Below, piece by piece: positions 1 to 12,500 of a DNA stretch of 64,000 bases (its first letter is position 1; each line of letters begins with the position of its first letter). Source of the stretch: Stereum hirsutum FP-91666 SS1 (taxonomy: Eukaryota > Basidiomycota > Agaricomycetes > Russulales > Stereaceae). The position numbers and the translations under genes are program-made. Location: contig NW_006763132.1 in assembly GCF_000264905.1 (NCBI RefSeq), positions 1 through 64,000 of the forward strand, in the 5' to 3' direction. The notes beneath the pieces are model-generated. The model did no database searches and was not told where the DNA came from. It saw only the letters and a program-made list of their open reading frames with translations.

Positions 1-475
1 AAGCGGTGCCATGTGATATTGCCATAGGCGATGCACCCACACATGGCTGGTGGGAACGCTGCAGGGCTGCGCTGTGTCGCCACAGGCGATACACTGGCAC
101 GGGTGCTGCAGCCTGCCTAGTAGCAGCAGTGTGCTGCCATAGTATCGCCTGTGGCGATACGACACAGCGGGGTAGCCTCCTAGTGGTTGTGCAGTGGTGT
201 ATCGCCTATGGCGATGTGGAACAGCACTGCAGCCTTCCGGCAACCCATGTAGTACTACCACAGACGATACCCCAGTGCACAGTTGCCAGGAAGGATGCAG
301 CGCTGTGCAGCATCGCCCCAGGCAATATGCTTGTGCACAACTGGCGGGAGGGCTGCGACGCCATGTTATATCGCCAAAGGCAATACAGTGCATGGCTGGC
401 AGGAAGGCTGCTATGCCGTGCCGTGCCATATCGCCACAGGCGATACACTGGCGTGGCTCATCTCCAGCACTGTTC
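1..475. repeat. Satellite-like array of short hairpins
   Basis: About eight short inverted repeats built on TATCGCC / GGCGATA with a 3-base loop recur roughly every 60 bp (near 19, 78, 142, 200, 262, 313, 368 and 428). The clearest is at 142-160, an 8-base stem with loop TGT. The spacers also resemble each other, with GCTGG, GCAGC and GGAAGG blocks. Open frames across it are low-complexity by-products of the repeats. It is cut by the window edge, so its full length is unknown. Confidence 0.75.
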
Positions 476-713
476 TCGGTCACCCCTGTGCCCTCTGCTC
501 GCCTTGCTGTTATTTGTAACCCTAAGGTAGGGTTGGACCTAGGAAACCTAGGAAGTAGTGTTTTCTTCTCATAACCTAACGAAGGCCAATGACAGGGCAG
601 ATTTCACGGAAGACTGAAGTGCCATCTTGCGAGAGGAAAGCAATTGGTATTGACCGAGTTGGCGAGACACTCAACCTTCTTATACAAGACGATAGTCTTG
701 GAAGCCCTGTTCT

Positions 714-1051
714 ACGGCCCATTCGGTGAGTTTCCTGACCAGATTGCGGGTTTCAGGGCTCGGTCAGTAGGTGCGTGGCGGTTGCTCGCGCTGAGAACAA
801 ACTCATGATACACCCTGTTTGTTTGTTTTTTTCCCAGAGATAAGATCAAACGGCCTCGCACTTGTTCCACACTGGAACGCTTCTGATACGGCCTGTTCGC
901 TGGGTTCCGTGACCAGATCTCGGGTTCCAAGGCTCGGTCAACAGGTGAGAGGTGGCTGCTTCTGCGGAGAACAAAATCATGGTACACCCTGTGTTTGTGA
1001 GATGTGATCAATCGGCCTCTTGCTCGCTGCACACGAGGATGCTTCTGATAT
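714..1051. repeat. Tandem pair of about 165-bp direct repeats
   Basis: Two diverged copies lie head to tail at about 714-889 and 890-1051. Both carry, in order, a CGGCC block, a GACCAGAT block, GGCTCGGTCA, GAGAACAAA with a following ATG, TACACCCTGT, GATCAA and CGGCCTC, and GCTTCTGATA. The copies differ by scattered substitutions and small indels. No coding potential is convincing on either strand. Confidence 0.7.
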
Positions 1052-1985
1052 CATTCTTATTGTACCATGGATAGTAACCACAATAGATTATATCTGCGAG
1101 GGAATTTTTGACCTCGCTAACGCCTCACGGGACGCCGATCATCGGTTTGAAGTCGTTTCCAACGGTTGCAGATATGGCCTGATGCTGATCATTTGAGAGC
1201 ATCGGTTTGATTACTGAAACAGAAGAACTACCGAGCGGAACCGAGCCTCGAAGTGTAAAATTCGGGCACACAAAAGAGAAGAGTGTGGCGCTAGGAGGCA
1301 CAGTATAAGCCTTACTACAGTGCTCTCCCAGTCTTTTGGCCACGATCGTTGGCAACCTCTCTCTCCAAATGCGAGGAGGATAAACAAATAAAATTAATTT
1401 TATACTTCTACACCATCGAAAGGTCAAATCACTAGCATTTATGTGAGGACGACAACTCTTCTGATTTTTCGGCATTCTCGCTTTTCGGTGTCTACCGGTC
1501 CTTTCAACTTTGGGCCTGTCGTGTTATTGGCTGATTCACACAGAAGCACAGCGAGGGGATCTCTTCGGCCGCGTAAACTAGCACGGGGCGTGTTGAATAT
1601 TGGGCTCACCGAGTACGACCCTAGGGTAAGCAGGAAAATAACCACAAGATAACTGTCAGTTACTGTGCAACATTGCTAGTGTTAGCAAGTTGCCCTTTCT
1701 TGACTTTTATCAGTATGATATCCTGAGCACCGCCGTGACTTGTACATGTTACCTGTACTGGCTATTACTAGTGTGCCGCAACGTTCTCCGAATGCATCAG
1801 TATATATACATAAGGTCGCTCCCTCATCGCCGAGGTAGCGGGAAATTTGCCGCATACTAACGTGCGGCCTTACCGCCTGACTGGCCAAGGCCCGGGATTA
1901 TTGTGTGCGAGGACGACCGGACATAGCCGGTATTTAAACAGAATCCGGGATTTGTTTCGCACACGAGCGGCAATTCTCTTCTCTC
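1052..1985. other. Non-coding stretch, nothing recognised
   Basis: The short open frames here have no recognisable motif or plausible splice structure. The last 150 bases are presumably the promoter and leader of the downstream nucleotidyltransferase gene. Confidence 0.4.
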
Positions 1986-3050
1986 ATGATGCCTGCGTCG
2001 TCCAAATCGCTTATCGTTCTATCCTCTGCTTTATCGCGCATTCAACCATCTTTGCGATACAGCACTTCTCACCTACCCGCAATGTCGATTCCAACGTTTG
2101 AAGAAATGCGCGTCCGCCTCCAGCCCGTCTGGGAGAAGGAAGAAAACCGAAGTAAGATCGTCTGGGCCGGAATTTTCGGTTCTGTTGGACGAGGGCGTGC
2201 CCACAAGGACTCCGATGTCGATATCGTTATGGTGATGACGGAGGGGTTCAAAGGCGAGCCAATCGAGCTTGAGCAAGGTCAGCACAAATTCACCGTATTC
2301 CGTCTCAGTCTTACATTCAACTGACATCTTGCTTTCCTCAGATTTGAAAGATGCTTGCGGACGCGACGTATCCTACCTTCCCATCTGGCGTGCACCAGCC
2401 ATGGGATCATGGATGTGGGGTCACGTCCGTGTTGAGGCCCTTCTCTCTGCCCGTACCGTTTACGGCGATCGCAAAGATGTTGAGCATTTGAGGAAAGAGG
2501 GTCTTCAAACGCTCCCAGAAGCTAGGGACCGATATGATTCCATTGCCGAAGAGGTAGCAATATTGAAGTCTTGCGTTTCCCGGGCACAGACAGTCGAAGT
2601 GAGTATACGATATTATCTATGCATCGCATTCCTTGATGCTTATCTGTGCGATACCGTTCCGGGGTTTCATAGTCCTTCATCTCTCCCGACTGTCAAGCTA
2701 CACGCCAGGAATGTCTCAAGGCGATCCGTAGGATTCTGCACCTCCTCGATTTCCAAGATCTTGGTCATCCTGCCCGCACAATGGTTAATGTTTTCGCTTA
2801 CGGCGAAAATGAAAAGATGCAGAAAATCCTGAATAGCCAACCCTCGAATGTGCTCGACCTTGATGCACCGACGTGGAGAGAGATTTGGCCGCGATTGTTT
2901 GTGACGCATTGTACCATGTGGTCTTGGGACGTCGGATGCTCGGATGCTCGAGAGTATATCGCCCATATGCTTGCATCTGCGCGGCTTGCAGAACACTTTG
3001 AGGAGGGGAAGGTCATCGATGATAATTTGTATGCGGAGATCGTCAGATAA
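1986..3050 (+). CDS. Nucleotidyltransferase-fold protein
   Basis: Model: exons 1986-2277, 2342-2598 and 2709-3050, giving 296 residues with all junctions in frame (GT-AG introns of 64 and 110 bp). Exon 1 contains the pol-beta superfamily nucleotidyltransferase signature: GS, then RGRAHKDSDVD, i.e. G-S followed by two metal-binding aspartates spaced D-x-D. The rest is mainly helical, with no second domain I can name. The first 32 residues, before an internal Met at 2082, are rich in Ser, Arg and Leu with few acidic residues. They could be a mitochondrial presequence; starting at 2082 gives 264 residues. The fold and likely NTP-dependent transfer chemistry are well supported; the substrate is unknown. 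The layout (small N-terminal NTase plus helical C-terminus) recalls minimal NTases of prokaryotes, but this is only an analogy. Confidence 0.75.
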
Positions 3051-3419
3051 CATATTTGCGGTCCACAAAACTTTCTCTATACTGTATGTTACTCTGTCAT
3101 TCTGGCGGTAGCCTATCTTTCTTCATCTTTCTTCATTGCATATGAGAGATGTACATACATTGCAGTGATGATAGCGGTCAAGGAAGGAGTCATACATGAC
3201 GTACTCCATGATCGATAATAATGTCCTGAGAACTAAAAAAAGCTTCGTTACTATTGCCTCGAACCCATGCACAGATATACCGCTCTCTCTAGATGAATCG
3301 TTCCCGCCTGGAGAAGATCGATGATCGGCGTGGGTTGAGAGAGTTGACAGGGGACGCAGCTGATCTGGCGCTATTCGAAACATTCTTGCCAGTTATCCCC
3401 GAGGCGTCGTTCCACGCGA

Positions 3420-6400
3420 TCACGTCCGCGGAGCGATGGAATGATGTTCATCTATACCAGTGCACACGGCGATAGAGCGTCTACGTCCCGAGGCTGAAGG
3501 GACCTCCAGACCGTCGATGATCGTAGTTGGAATGTCGACATGCGCCGACAACGACGAATGGGACATAGACGAGGTAGACGCCGACCGCGACGTTAATTGT
3601 TGCGAAGAGGACGACTCCAATGATGGCGCAGAGGTCGAGGAGGCAGCTGGCGCAGGCGCTGTCCGTCTGAAAGTCGGCATTCGGAAACGGACACGGTTTC
3701 CTGCACGAAATTTCCCTGGAAGTTGTGATTTTTCGAGGTCGGTGGTGGGGGCCGTCGTACGATGAGCTGAGCGTTTCTTGTACCACTTCTTCAGCAGGTA
3801 GAAGGCATAGCGAGTTTCGCCGATGATCACGTCCTGGTAGAGATGCACGATGGGAGGGAAACAGAGCAACGATAAGCACCAGATTGCGCGGATCTGGAAG
3901 ATCGACGAAAGGAAGTATGCGAGGCCAACGGCCAGGGAACTATACCAAAGGACCAAACTGCGATGCGAAAGTCAGGGCGTGGGGGTGTATGGCTGGCGGG
4001 GCATACTCACTGTCCTATGTGCGTTGTGCGTGAATAGAGGCTCTCAGGACGCTGGAACTCGGTTTTTGATCGTGCGGATGTGCCCCATGTCGTGATTCCC
4101 ACGGTCAAGCCCGCGAATATTTTCGACGGCAAAAGACCAAAGAAGTACTGGAACCGGGTGGTGAGCGTGGAAAATGATAGAGGGTACGAACGAGCTTACC
4201 ATGAACCCATATATACTGAACAAGAAGTACGTCGGATCGCGCATACAAATGACGCCGTAAGTGCTCTTGATGAGGGCGACGCCAAACATGGTCCCCAACC
4301 AGAGAAGGGGGTAGATCCAGTCCCTCGGGAGGTAAACCAGCTTCAAGACGGTAGACGGGATACATGAACTGTTTGGTCGTCTCGACGATGAGCCAGAACT
4401 GGGCATACGCAAAACTCTTCGGGAACCAACGCCTCACGGAAGAAGCTCTTGGACCAGCGTGTCTGTTGTTTGACCCAGCGTACAAAACCAGCGGGCGTAT
4501 CGCTCTCGCACTTGGCGAGATGCAAATAGCCGGTCCAATGACCGAGAGATAGGATGCGGTTGGTGAGATGGCGATCGTCGCCGAAGGTAGTCTCCTTGCC
4601 GAGGAATGATTGTAAGATCCATGGGCCCAAGACGCTCATGAGGTCGCTAGTCTTGTAGAGGCCAAGGGGACCAGACAAAATCCGACGCAATGGAAACAGC
4701 TCTCTCGACGCTGAGAAAGAAGCGTTCAGAACACCCCGAAACGGCCTAGTAAAAAGCAAACACTTACTTGAACGCGAACCAGTACCGCAGTGACGACATA
4801 AGGGCCAGGAAGGAGTCGTCTTTGTTCCAAATACGGACATCTCCGGTAACACCAGCCATCCTTACATCGCTCATGAGAAGGGCGAGAAGATGGGTGACCG
4901 CATCAGGATGGACGTATGTGTCGCTGTCCGTAGTAAGCATCGCATCCCTAGTACCGAGTGCATAGGTGCCGACGACGAATGAGGTGAACATGGCGTGGCG
5001 TGGCGCTTGTGTCCGTGCGGCTGCGAAAAGCAGATTCCATTCTAGTTGGCCCATCCCCCTGCAGTAGCGGCCTCGTGAACGTACGCGAGGATGTGGTTCC
5101 AAGCGACGACATGAGCCTCCTCCTGTCCCTCGCGCGGCGCCTGGGTGAACCACATCTTGAGGAACTCCCAGCGTGTGGGCGTACGACAGCCCATCTCCTT
5201 GATCGTCTCCCAATACGTCTCCGTGTACATGACGGAAAGAGGGCGGGAAGATGAACAATGAGGCATTCGTCCTCGGGGAAGGCTTTGCCGAATGCAGTCG
5301 CCATGTCCAAGTCGGGACCGTCGTTTTCGTCCACGACACCGATGATGTGTTTGATGGGATAATCCTGAGCTTGAAGACTTTGCAGACACTGCGCGATGAC
5401 CAATTAGCATATGCGGCGAGCATAACAGGATCGACGTGGAAACTGACCTTGATCCAAGCCTCCTCGTCCTCTCTGTACCCAACCACAGCTATGAAGACCT
5501 GTCGCATTCTGGCCACCTGCTCTGTGATATCCGCACCGGGAGCTTTGAGCGCCTTGGGCCTTTCGACTTCTGCAACGACATCGGAAGTCTTCGAGATTTT
5601 GTTCACCCGAGCACGATTGACGGAAGCCACCGTTGCCTGAACGGCGAAATCTAAATAGAGCGTCAATTAGGTAATCTAAAATCAGACGAATGAAATATTC
5701 ACCAATGCAAAGAAGAACGCCGTACATCCCGAAAGACCAAAAACCAATCGTGACGATCTTCAACTTGACTGCGTATCCGATGACCAAAGATATGACGACC
5801 GCCAAGGATACTGTGATCTTGAAGGTCGCTCGGAATTTGTGATCCACGGGAGTCGGGCGGTCTATGACATTGAACGGAGGTGCGTCGACCCACGGATGCG
5901 TAGTAGGACCGGTACCTCTCGGGAGTGTGACCATCGACGGATTCGAGATACCGGTGGGGATCTGCGGGTCGACTTTGTCCCAGAGTGCTGGCACTTGTGG
6001 TACCTCGTCACCGTCCTCGTCAAAGACGACAGCCTCATCGAATGAATAGAAGGAGTCAGAAGTACGATTTTGGGGATGCGCGGCAGCACTGAAATTCGAG
6101 CTGCTGCCGGATGGGTAAGAAGATGTGCCAGAGACGGTGTCGCCGCGAATCTTATCCTCAGTAGAAGGGCCCCAGTCGTAAGGCTCCTCGATTGGCTCGA
6201 GCTCGGTTCGAACCAAAGTGGGAGCAATATCACTGTCCGCCGTCGAGTGGCTATCCCACCCCCGAGTGGTTAGGTAGAAGGATCCAGACGTTTCCCTAGA
6301 ATGCTGGTATTCTGCAGACGGCGTAGACTGATGATCGAGACCGTTGTGTGATCATGAAGACGATCGTGGGTTTCGCTACCTCAAAAATGAATATAATATG

Positions 6401-6646
6401 GGCAATACATGAGCAACGACAACATACTTGGGGCGGTTTGTTTAACTTGAATAACGAGCGTTTGAGATCGCGCGGCTCGAATGTCTTCTCTCGTTGGAGC
6501 GAGCTGCCTTCGTTCGGTGTTCCAGGCGTACTAAGGGTGATAGGAGTGCCCGGGACGGAGTTGTTTGGCGAATCGAGACGCGTTTGACTCTTCCACATGG
6601 GCGACATGAAATACGAGGGCTCGGGGGCCCGCAGTGAGTCGGCCAT
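3420..6646 (-). pseudogene. Family-2 glycosyltransferase, decayed
   Basis: Exons by splice sites and family motifs: 6646-6428, 6327-5703, 5650-5448, 5388-4768, 4710-4200, 4147-4011 and 3957-3420. The product is a processive GT2 of the chitin/hyaluronan-synthase type. It has a cytosolic N-terminus, TM segments near 5850-5700, a DSD triplet (TTDSDTYVHP, about 4900), GDDRHLTN (about 4580), QQTRW (about 4460), then TM segments and a Ser-rich cytosolic tail. The splice sites are clean, but the catalytic exons are broken. There is a one-base-type frameshift near 5235, an in-frame TAG near 5043 where a Trp codon fits, a 5-bp tandem duplication (ACGCC) near 4987, two or more indels near 4690-4660, a frameshift near 4422, and another near 4358. 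Homology runs continuously through changing frames, so this looks like a recently dead gene, not a wrong model. A noisy assembly is less likely, because most neighbouring genes are intact. Confidence 0.8.
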
Positions 6647-8632
6647 GATTGAAGCAAAGAAGGTGAGATGTCTAGCTAAAAGAGCTGAGGTTGCAGAACA
6701 AAAAACAAGATGATGAGGATCAAGTTGTGCTGGGACGAGGACATGATGATGAATATATACTATCATCGAAAGTGGAACATCCGCGGCGGGTGTCACATTA
6801 GGGGTGCGGGTATAAACTGGAGTGGTGTTCAACGCTGCACCCCATTCCGTTGCTGACCGATCACTTTCGCGATCGGGACCGCTGCCCTGCGACAACGACT
6901 ATACTGGATTAGGCGATTTGGTGAGAAAGAGACGGCATCCTCTCCCGCCGCCCCTTCCTCCTCGTTTGACGAAAACGTGGGGCTTAGGCAAAGCACCTAA
7001 TTCAAGACTTTCGTCAGTCACTTGTATATCGTAAAGTCAAATAGTACTGGCCTGCATACCAAATGACGGGTCACAATCGGTGTCGGAAGAATACAACGGC
7101 GAACTGTCTATGGTAGTGTACGACCAGAGGCTGACAGGGATATCTATCCCTGCGGTTAGTGATTACAATAAGGGAGGTCAAAGCCTCTCCCGAAACCCTC
7201 GTTCCGCCATATAAATCTTCGCTATCGTCTCTTCGAGGCACAACTGACCAATAATGAGGTCCTCAAAGAATCGGTCAACGTTTTTCGTGGAGATGCACTG
7301 CGCTCCTACGGATCCATTTAGCTTAGTATCATGGGATGCTTCATTCGACGCAACCTTTCCTATCAACATTCAAAGTTCATGAAGGAGGCCTCACCATACT
7401 TTGTACCATCGGAGCTCAACGCCACGCTGGCCTTCGAAGAGGCTTATCACAGTACAGCAGGGGAGCAGTACACGTCAGACGAAGGCGCTAGTCTACTGTG
7501 TTGTTGTTCTTCGAGTTCCAAAGAACGGTAGATTACCTGTGAACGATAAGGATGACCCAAATGTCGCTGAGAGATTATATGCGCGTATATTAGGGGGGAA
7601 ACCCGCGGTTATGACGAAGCCGACGGTGTCATTTCATTGCGCGACAAAATCATTGTAGGACGCTACGGTGTCCCCCAGCGATGGAACACATTGGCGTATA
7701 TAGACATTTGAGCGTGTTCGTCTGGTCAAAGTCCACTGGAAGTACACCGTCCAAACACCGAAGAGATCACATGTAACCCGGATAACACGCACTTGTCCAG
7801 CAATGTCCCCCACTTCTCGAACGCGAGTTTTGCGACTATAAGAAATGCAAGAAATGCACGTATCACAAAAACAGAAAACGCGTCCACTAGCAGGGGCTCC
7901 ACATTCAACTCTGAATCGAGTAGAGACGCCTCTGCCCATGAATGGTACTCCCGTGATGGGGATTCGGCATGCAGGAGACATGCAGGACACATCCCCATTG
8001 AGTTCTCCTTGTCTCATGTCGACTGCGATGGCGAGCACGCCATCTGAGTATGCAGAGACAACATCATTCGAGCGGGCAGAACAAGATCAGAGAAGGACGA
8101 GAGGATCACTGGACAATCGCAGGAGGGAACGCCGTCATAGCGGCTCAGTCGAGAGACTTGGTAGGTCCGTATGTGCAGATTGGGGTTATCGCACTGTGAA
8201 ATTGAGATGGCTGAAAAGAGAGAACACCAGGCTGTTGGACGAAGGAGGGCAGTACTAGTCATAGTTGTTGGAGGGCAGTTCGCGGTCGAGGTTGGAGGCA
8301 ATGTTGGGGAAAAATCCTCGACCGCAATCGCAGAAACCCGGAAACTCTCGGCGAGATCCGAGAGTGGCGTATGGCAAAAACTGTGGCGCCCAATAGTACT
8401 ATAGGAGCTACGAGTCCCAACCCTGGTGCCGGTGCTCATTGAATTCGCATATGCTGTCGGAGGTTTATTATGTTTCCCCTCGCCGTATCAACCATCAATA
8501 ATTGACTATCGATGTCATCGAGGGGTGGAACAGTACAGCCACATTTGCGCACTTCGAGAGGACTGGCACGAGACAGAGCTGACGACGAGGAAATAGTCCA
8601 TGCAAATTGTTATGCTGAGGTATGTAAACTAT
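6647..8632. other. Gene-poor region, no supported gene
   Basis: Several minus-strand frames (7178-7369, 7726-7998, 8014-8439) look hydrophobic or protein-like in short pieces, for example a membrane-like run around 7850-7800 and another around 8410-8360. I could not join them with splice sites into one gene or recognise a family. They may be remnants of a decayed membrane-protein gene. Nothing else is apparent. Confidence 0.3.
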
Positions 8633-8874
8633 AGCCTCGTTCAGAGTTCGATTTCGAGACATGAGCAAAGAGTGTTTAAACACTCTTTCAACAGTCGTTG
8701 AGCGGGTTCTCGACTCTTGGCGTCGAAAACTCTGATGGCCGAGAGAGAGTATTCATTCGGCATCTCTCCTGATTGGCTCACAAAGGAGTGTTTCGACCGC
8801 CAAGACTCGGATACGTTCAACGACCGTCGAAAGAGTGTTTCAACACTGTTTCGACCCCAACTCTGAAAGAGGCT
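8633..8874. mobile_element. Foldback MITE, 242 bp
   Basis: The two halves are inverted copies of each other. They end in AGCCTC-TTCAGAGTT and its complement, and each arm contains GTCGTTGA, CTTGGCG and GTCGAAA blocks in mirrored order. A perfect 22-base palindrome centred on GTTTAAAC lies at 8667-8688. TAT flanks both ends (8630-8632 and 8875-8877), fitting a 3-bp target duplication. There is no coding capacity, so it is a non-autonomous element. The ends are my reading of where inverted similarity stops. Confidence 0.65.
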
Positions 8875-9183
8875 TATGTGGAGAGATAGAAAGGGACAAA
8901 AAGGACTCGGAAGGATGGTACAGCCCATAACAACACGGCCAGTGACAACGATGCACGAACGAGAATCCCAGCGAAAGGAGATATTAATGTGTAAACGAGG
9001 GAGGTGACAATGGCCAAACGAACGTATAACAAGGATCTCGTGAACATATGCAAGGCCTTATCGTGTCGTCTCCAGTGTCCCATAACCACAAAAGAGCCGT
9101 CCGCTCACCTCTCGTACCCATTTGTCTGATACACCGACGTCTACCCGTCCATCTATCCAGCGCTATGCATCTCAGATGTCTCC

Positions 9184-9519
9184 TCACAACATCGCCCAAT
9201 CTCCGCCCATCATGCTCACCACCGCCAAGCCCGCCATCCCCACCACGCCCGTCCCTATCACGTAAGTACCCAGCGCACTACTCGCACTGGCCGGGAACGT
9301 CGTCGCGAACACTGCCGTGGGATTTGGGCCACCGCTAACGCTGACAGTCGGTTTGGATGAGTCGAGTTTGGGGGTGGACGCATTTGTGGCGGAATCTACG
9401 ATGGAGAAGGCGTAGGAGTTGCCGTATAGTATAGCGCTTACGGTTGTGACCGTTCCGTCTATTCTCTTGATGTTAGCTGTCGGCACGTACTGATATCTTT
9501 TCTTTCTTGACAGCTGCAC
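9184..9519 (-). other. Antisense ORF with GPI-like tail, doubtful
   Basis: This 111-codon frame has a Ser/Thr-rich centre and ends in a hydrophobic stretch preceded by small residues, like the C-terminus of a GPI-anchored protein. Upstream exons would have to overlap the well-supported plus-strand HAM1-like exon, and I find no signal peptide. It may be a real 3' exon or chance. No function is assigned. Confidence 0.2.
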
Positions 9520-12500
9520 CTTTTTGCAGCACTTGAATCCGTCTTCTCCGGGAAATACCCCTCAAACGACCAAATTATTGCTATCATCGACCGTCTTGCA
9601 TACCTCCTTCCGATCACGTCAGGCGCTTCGTCTTCGAATAGTACACCTATGTCAGGCGAGAAGGACCTCGCCCGCCTCGTTTCTTCCATACACGAACTCC
9701 TTGCATCGCAGAAAGCATGGCTCACTGACAAGAATCATGATGATCTCATCCAAGATCTCCTCTCCCAGTTTTCATCTCTCAACCTACCGAAGAAGGGTGG
9801 CGAAAGTGCGGGTGCGGGGGAGAACAGGAGCAAAGAAAGTACGTTGCTGACCTTGGTGTATACTCCTTCCTTCGCTTTCGAAACAAGAGTGCTGATGGTC
9901 GCGTGGTGTTCGGTTCTCAATACACAGCCATGGCCCATGCCCGAACTGTTCTCAACATCCTCACCACGAACGCAGAAGCTCGTAAGCTCCTCCTCGACAT
10001 TCGGTACCTCGCCCGCGAGATGCTTGCCAACGTCATCCAGCACGAAGCTGATGCAATTCGTCCCAAGCCATACGAGATGGCTGTTATCGATGAGCATGGC
10101 GCGGGCTGGGATACTCAAGGACGAGGCAACGGAGATGCAGCCCAGCGCATGAGGGAGAACGAAGGGAGGAGAAGGATCTTGATGGAGAGAAGAATCACTA
10201 GTGCGGATGTACTCGGAGTGGGTGGGGCGAAAAAGAAGGCAAGGGGTGTGGACATCAAGCGGTAAATTCCTAGCTCACGCCTATTTTCTCGTAATCTTCG
10301 CTGATGACTATATGCACATACACTCGATGATTCCAGAGAGCTCGCACGAAAAGATATCGATTTCGCTGAGAAGCGTAGGAAAGTCGATGAGGGCCTCAAG
10401 ACGATGCAAGTCAGTCCAAACTTTCTCATATCTTACGTTCCTCTTCTGATACGCTTGGCTCAGCACGAGATGCACGAACGCGTTCCAAGGCACACTAACG
10501 ACGACAGTAGAAAACATTATCGTACCTCCGCTCACTCTAGGTCGGGTACGGCGAAGCCACGAACGGATAAGGTCCCCGAAGCACGCGGAGAGGAGCTCAC
10601 TCATCGGGTGAAGAAGGTCAATGTCATCTTATGTATCAATCTATACTCTTCTTTTATATCTATCAACTGACTCGTGGGCCAACTGTTTCTTTAACCACTT
10701 CGGCCCTGCCAGGTGCTCGCAGAATGCCAGAATATCAAGGAATATCAGGAAAGCATGGGGTACTGCCTCGATCGCATCGACGATTACGCACGAAACGGCC
10801 TACGAGCTCCAGGGTCCGCTGAGGTAAATGCAGATGCCTTAGAAACAGGCTTTGGGGAGCACAATCTGACTTCGGTACGCTCTTTCACATATATTTGTCA
10901 AATCTAAGCGGCAAACTCACCTGTGTGGCGGTGGCATGCACATTGGCAGGACCCAGCTCTCCAAGAAGTCCTCTTGAATTTAACTACCTTCTGCGAACGT
11001 ATTGCTTCCGGCAAACGCATCGGTCCTATCTTCATTGCCATTGACACCCTTTTTATCGAAGCGCACGGTGATAACGACTTCTGGACGTGGTTCTCGCAAG
11101 ATCTATTCCCCTACATACGCAAACTCTTACTTCAACCGGGTTACCTCCTTCGACCCTCAGACGATACAAATTCTCTGTCCCCCGGAGTACCAAGCGCAAA
11201 GTCTAGTGGCGCGGCCATGAGTACCGAAGCAAAAGAAGATGGACACCGTGTACGGGAGGTCGGGTTCAAGTTTTACGGCGATCGGTATTTCCAGCAGTTT
11301 TCAGCACTCAGGAAGGGGGTAGTGGATTGGATAGCGGGATTTATAGAGGATGAGGTGAATGATAGGCTTTGGGAGGCTTGGAGGACGATATGGAAGGATA
11401 TATTCTATTCGGGTGGCGATGAGGAAACTGGGCAGGGCGCGGAGTTGACGTTCAAGAGGCAGATGTGGGCGGGAGTGGTTAAGGCAATCGTTCCGATTCT
11501 CGTTGCACAGGTGCGTTTCGTCCCATGCATTGGCGCGGTCGAACCCTAATACTCATGAATCTATTGCTGGTACAGGTAGATGCAGTTCTAATTCCACGAG
11601 TAGAGCTTTCGACGCAGACTTTCGACCTCGTACTGGAGAACATACTACTCAAAACAGACGCACTCCTTCCTCGCTCCGTCGCCATCGAAGCTCACAACTC
11701 TCTCTCCTTGTCACCCTGGTCTACAGCGCCGGAGCACTCCTCGACGTCCTCACAGCCGACACACCGATATACTCACTACGACGAACGCAAGCATGAGTTC
11801 AAGGTTACATTAGAAGGGATCAATATTGATGTCAAGAATGTCGGAGTGTTCATGCGGAAGAAGCGGAAGGAGAAAGTCATTACACTGCCCATTCCGAAGG
11901 AAGTCAGAAACAGAGTCATTGAGGAAAGCTTAGTGGATCTGGCGGTTGATGATGAAGGAATCACGGTGAGTTTCGATCCATCTCCCTTTTCATCAGATTC
12001 TCGTAGCGAAGACTCAGCGCGATTTCTATCGCTGCTTCATGACAGATCATGGCCCACGTTGTTTTCAACCGCAGAGCCACCGATTCGCGAACGAAGTTCT
12101 CCGTCAAGGACGTACATGTCTCAATCCCTGACGTGAAGCTTGCATTGCGAGATCTCCCCCCGCCCGGACCGATCCTCCTTGAAGCTAACCTAACGAACAC
12201 AAACAAACCACATCCCCATACCTCATTCATTCGTGCAAGAGGGAAGAGCGTTCTTAGAAGAACGTTCAAGTTCATTGCTGTAGCGATCGTCAAGCGGAAG
12301 ATGAAGAAGGTCTTAGAAGAAGCCGTATGTGATAGTATGACGAGGCTGTTTTGTAGGGTACTCGACTCGACATCTGCTGAGGCTTTGCGCAAGGATCACG
12401 AGACAGACAACGACCAAGCGGACGAGAGGTCATCGGCGAGTCGGAGTATCACAGCATCGGATCGTTCGAGCGGCAGTGACGATGAAATTGGGGCAGGCGA

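Noticed and set aside
6..574. Overlapping open frames of 126-174 codons over the first repeat
   Set aside because: They are translations of the hairpin satellite, Cys/His-rich by chance, with no start context or homology.
1..1051. CRISPR array or tRNA cluster
   Set aside because: Repeats are diverged and lack uniform spacers; the palindromes do not form a cloverleaf, and this is a eukaryotic sequence.
9176..9261. Possible first exon of the HAM1-like gene (ATG then GTAAGT)
   Set aside because: Attractive donor, but phase 2 does not match the phase-0 exon at 9514, so I did not include it.
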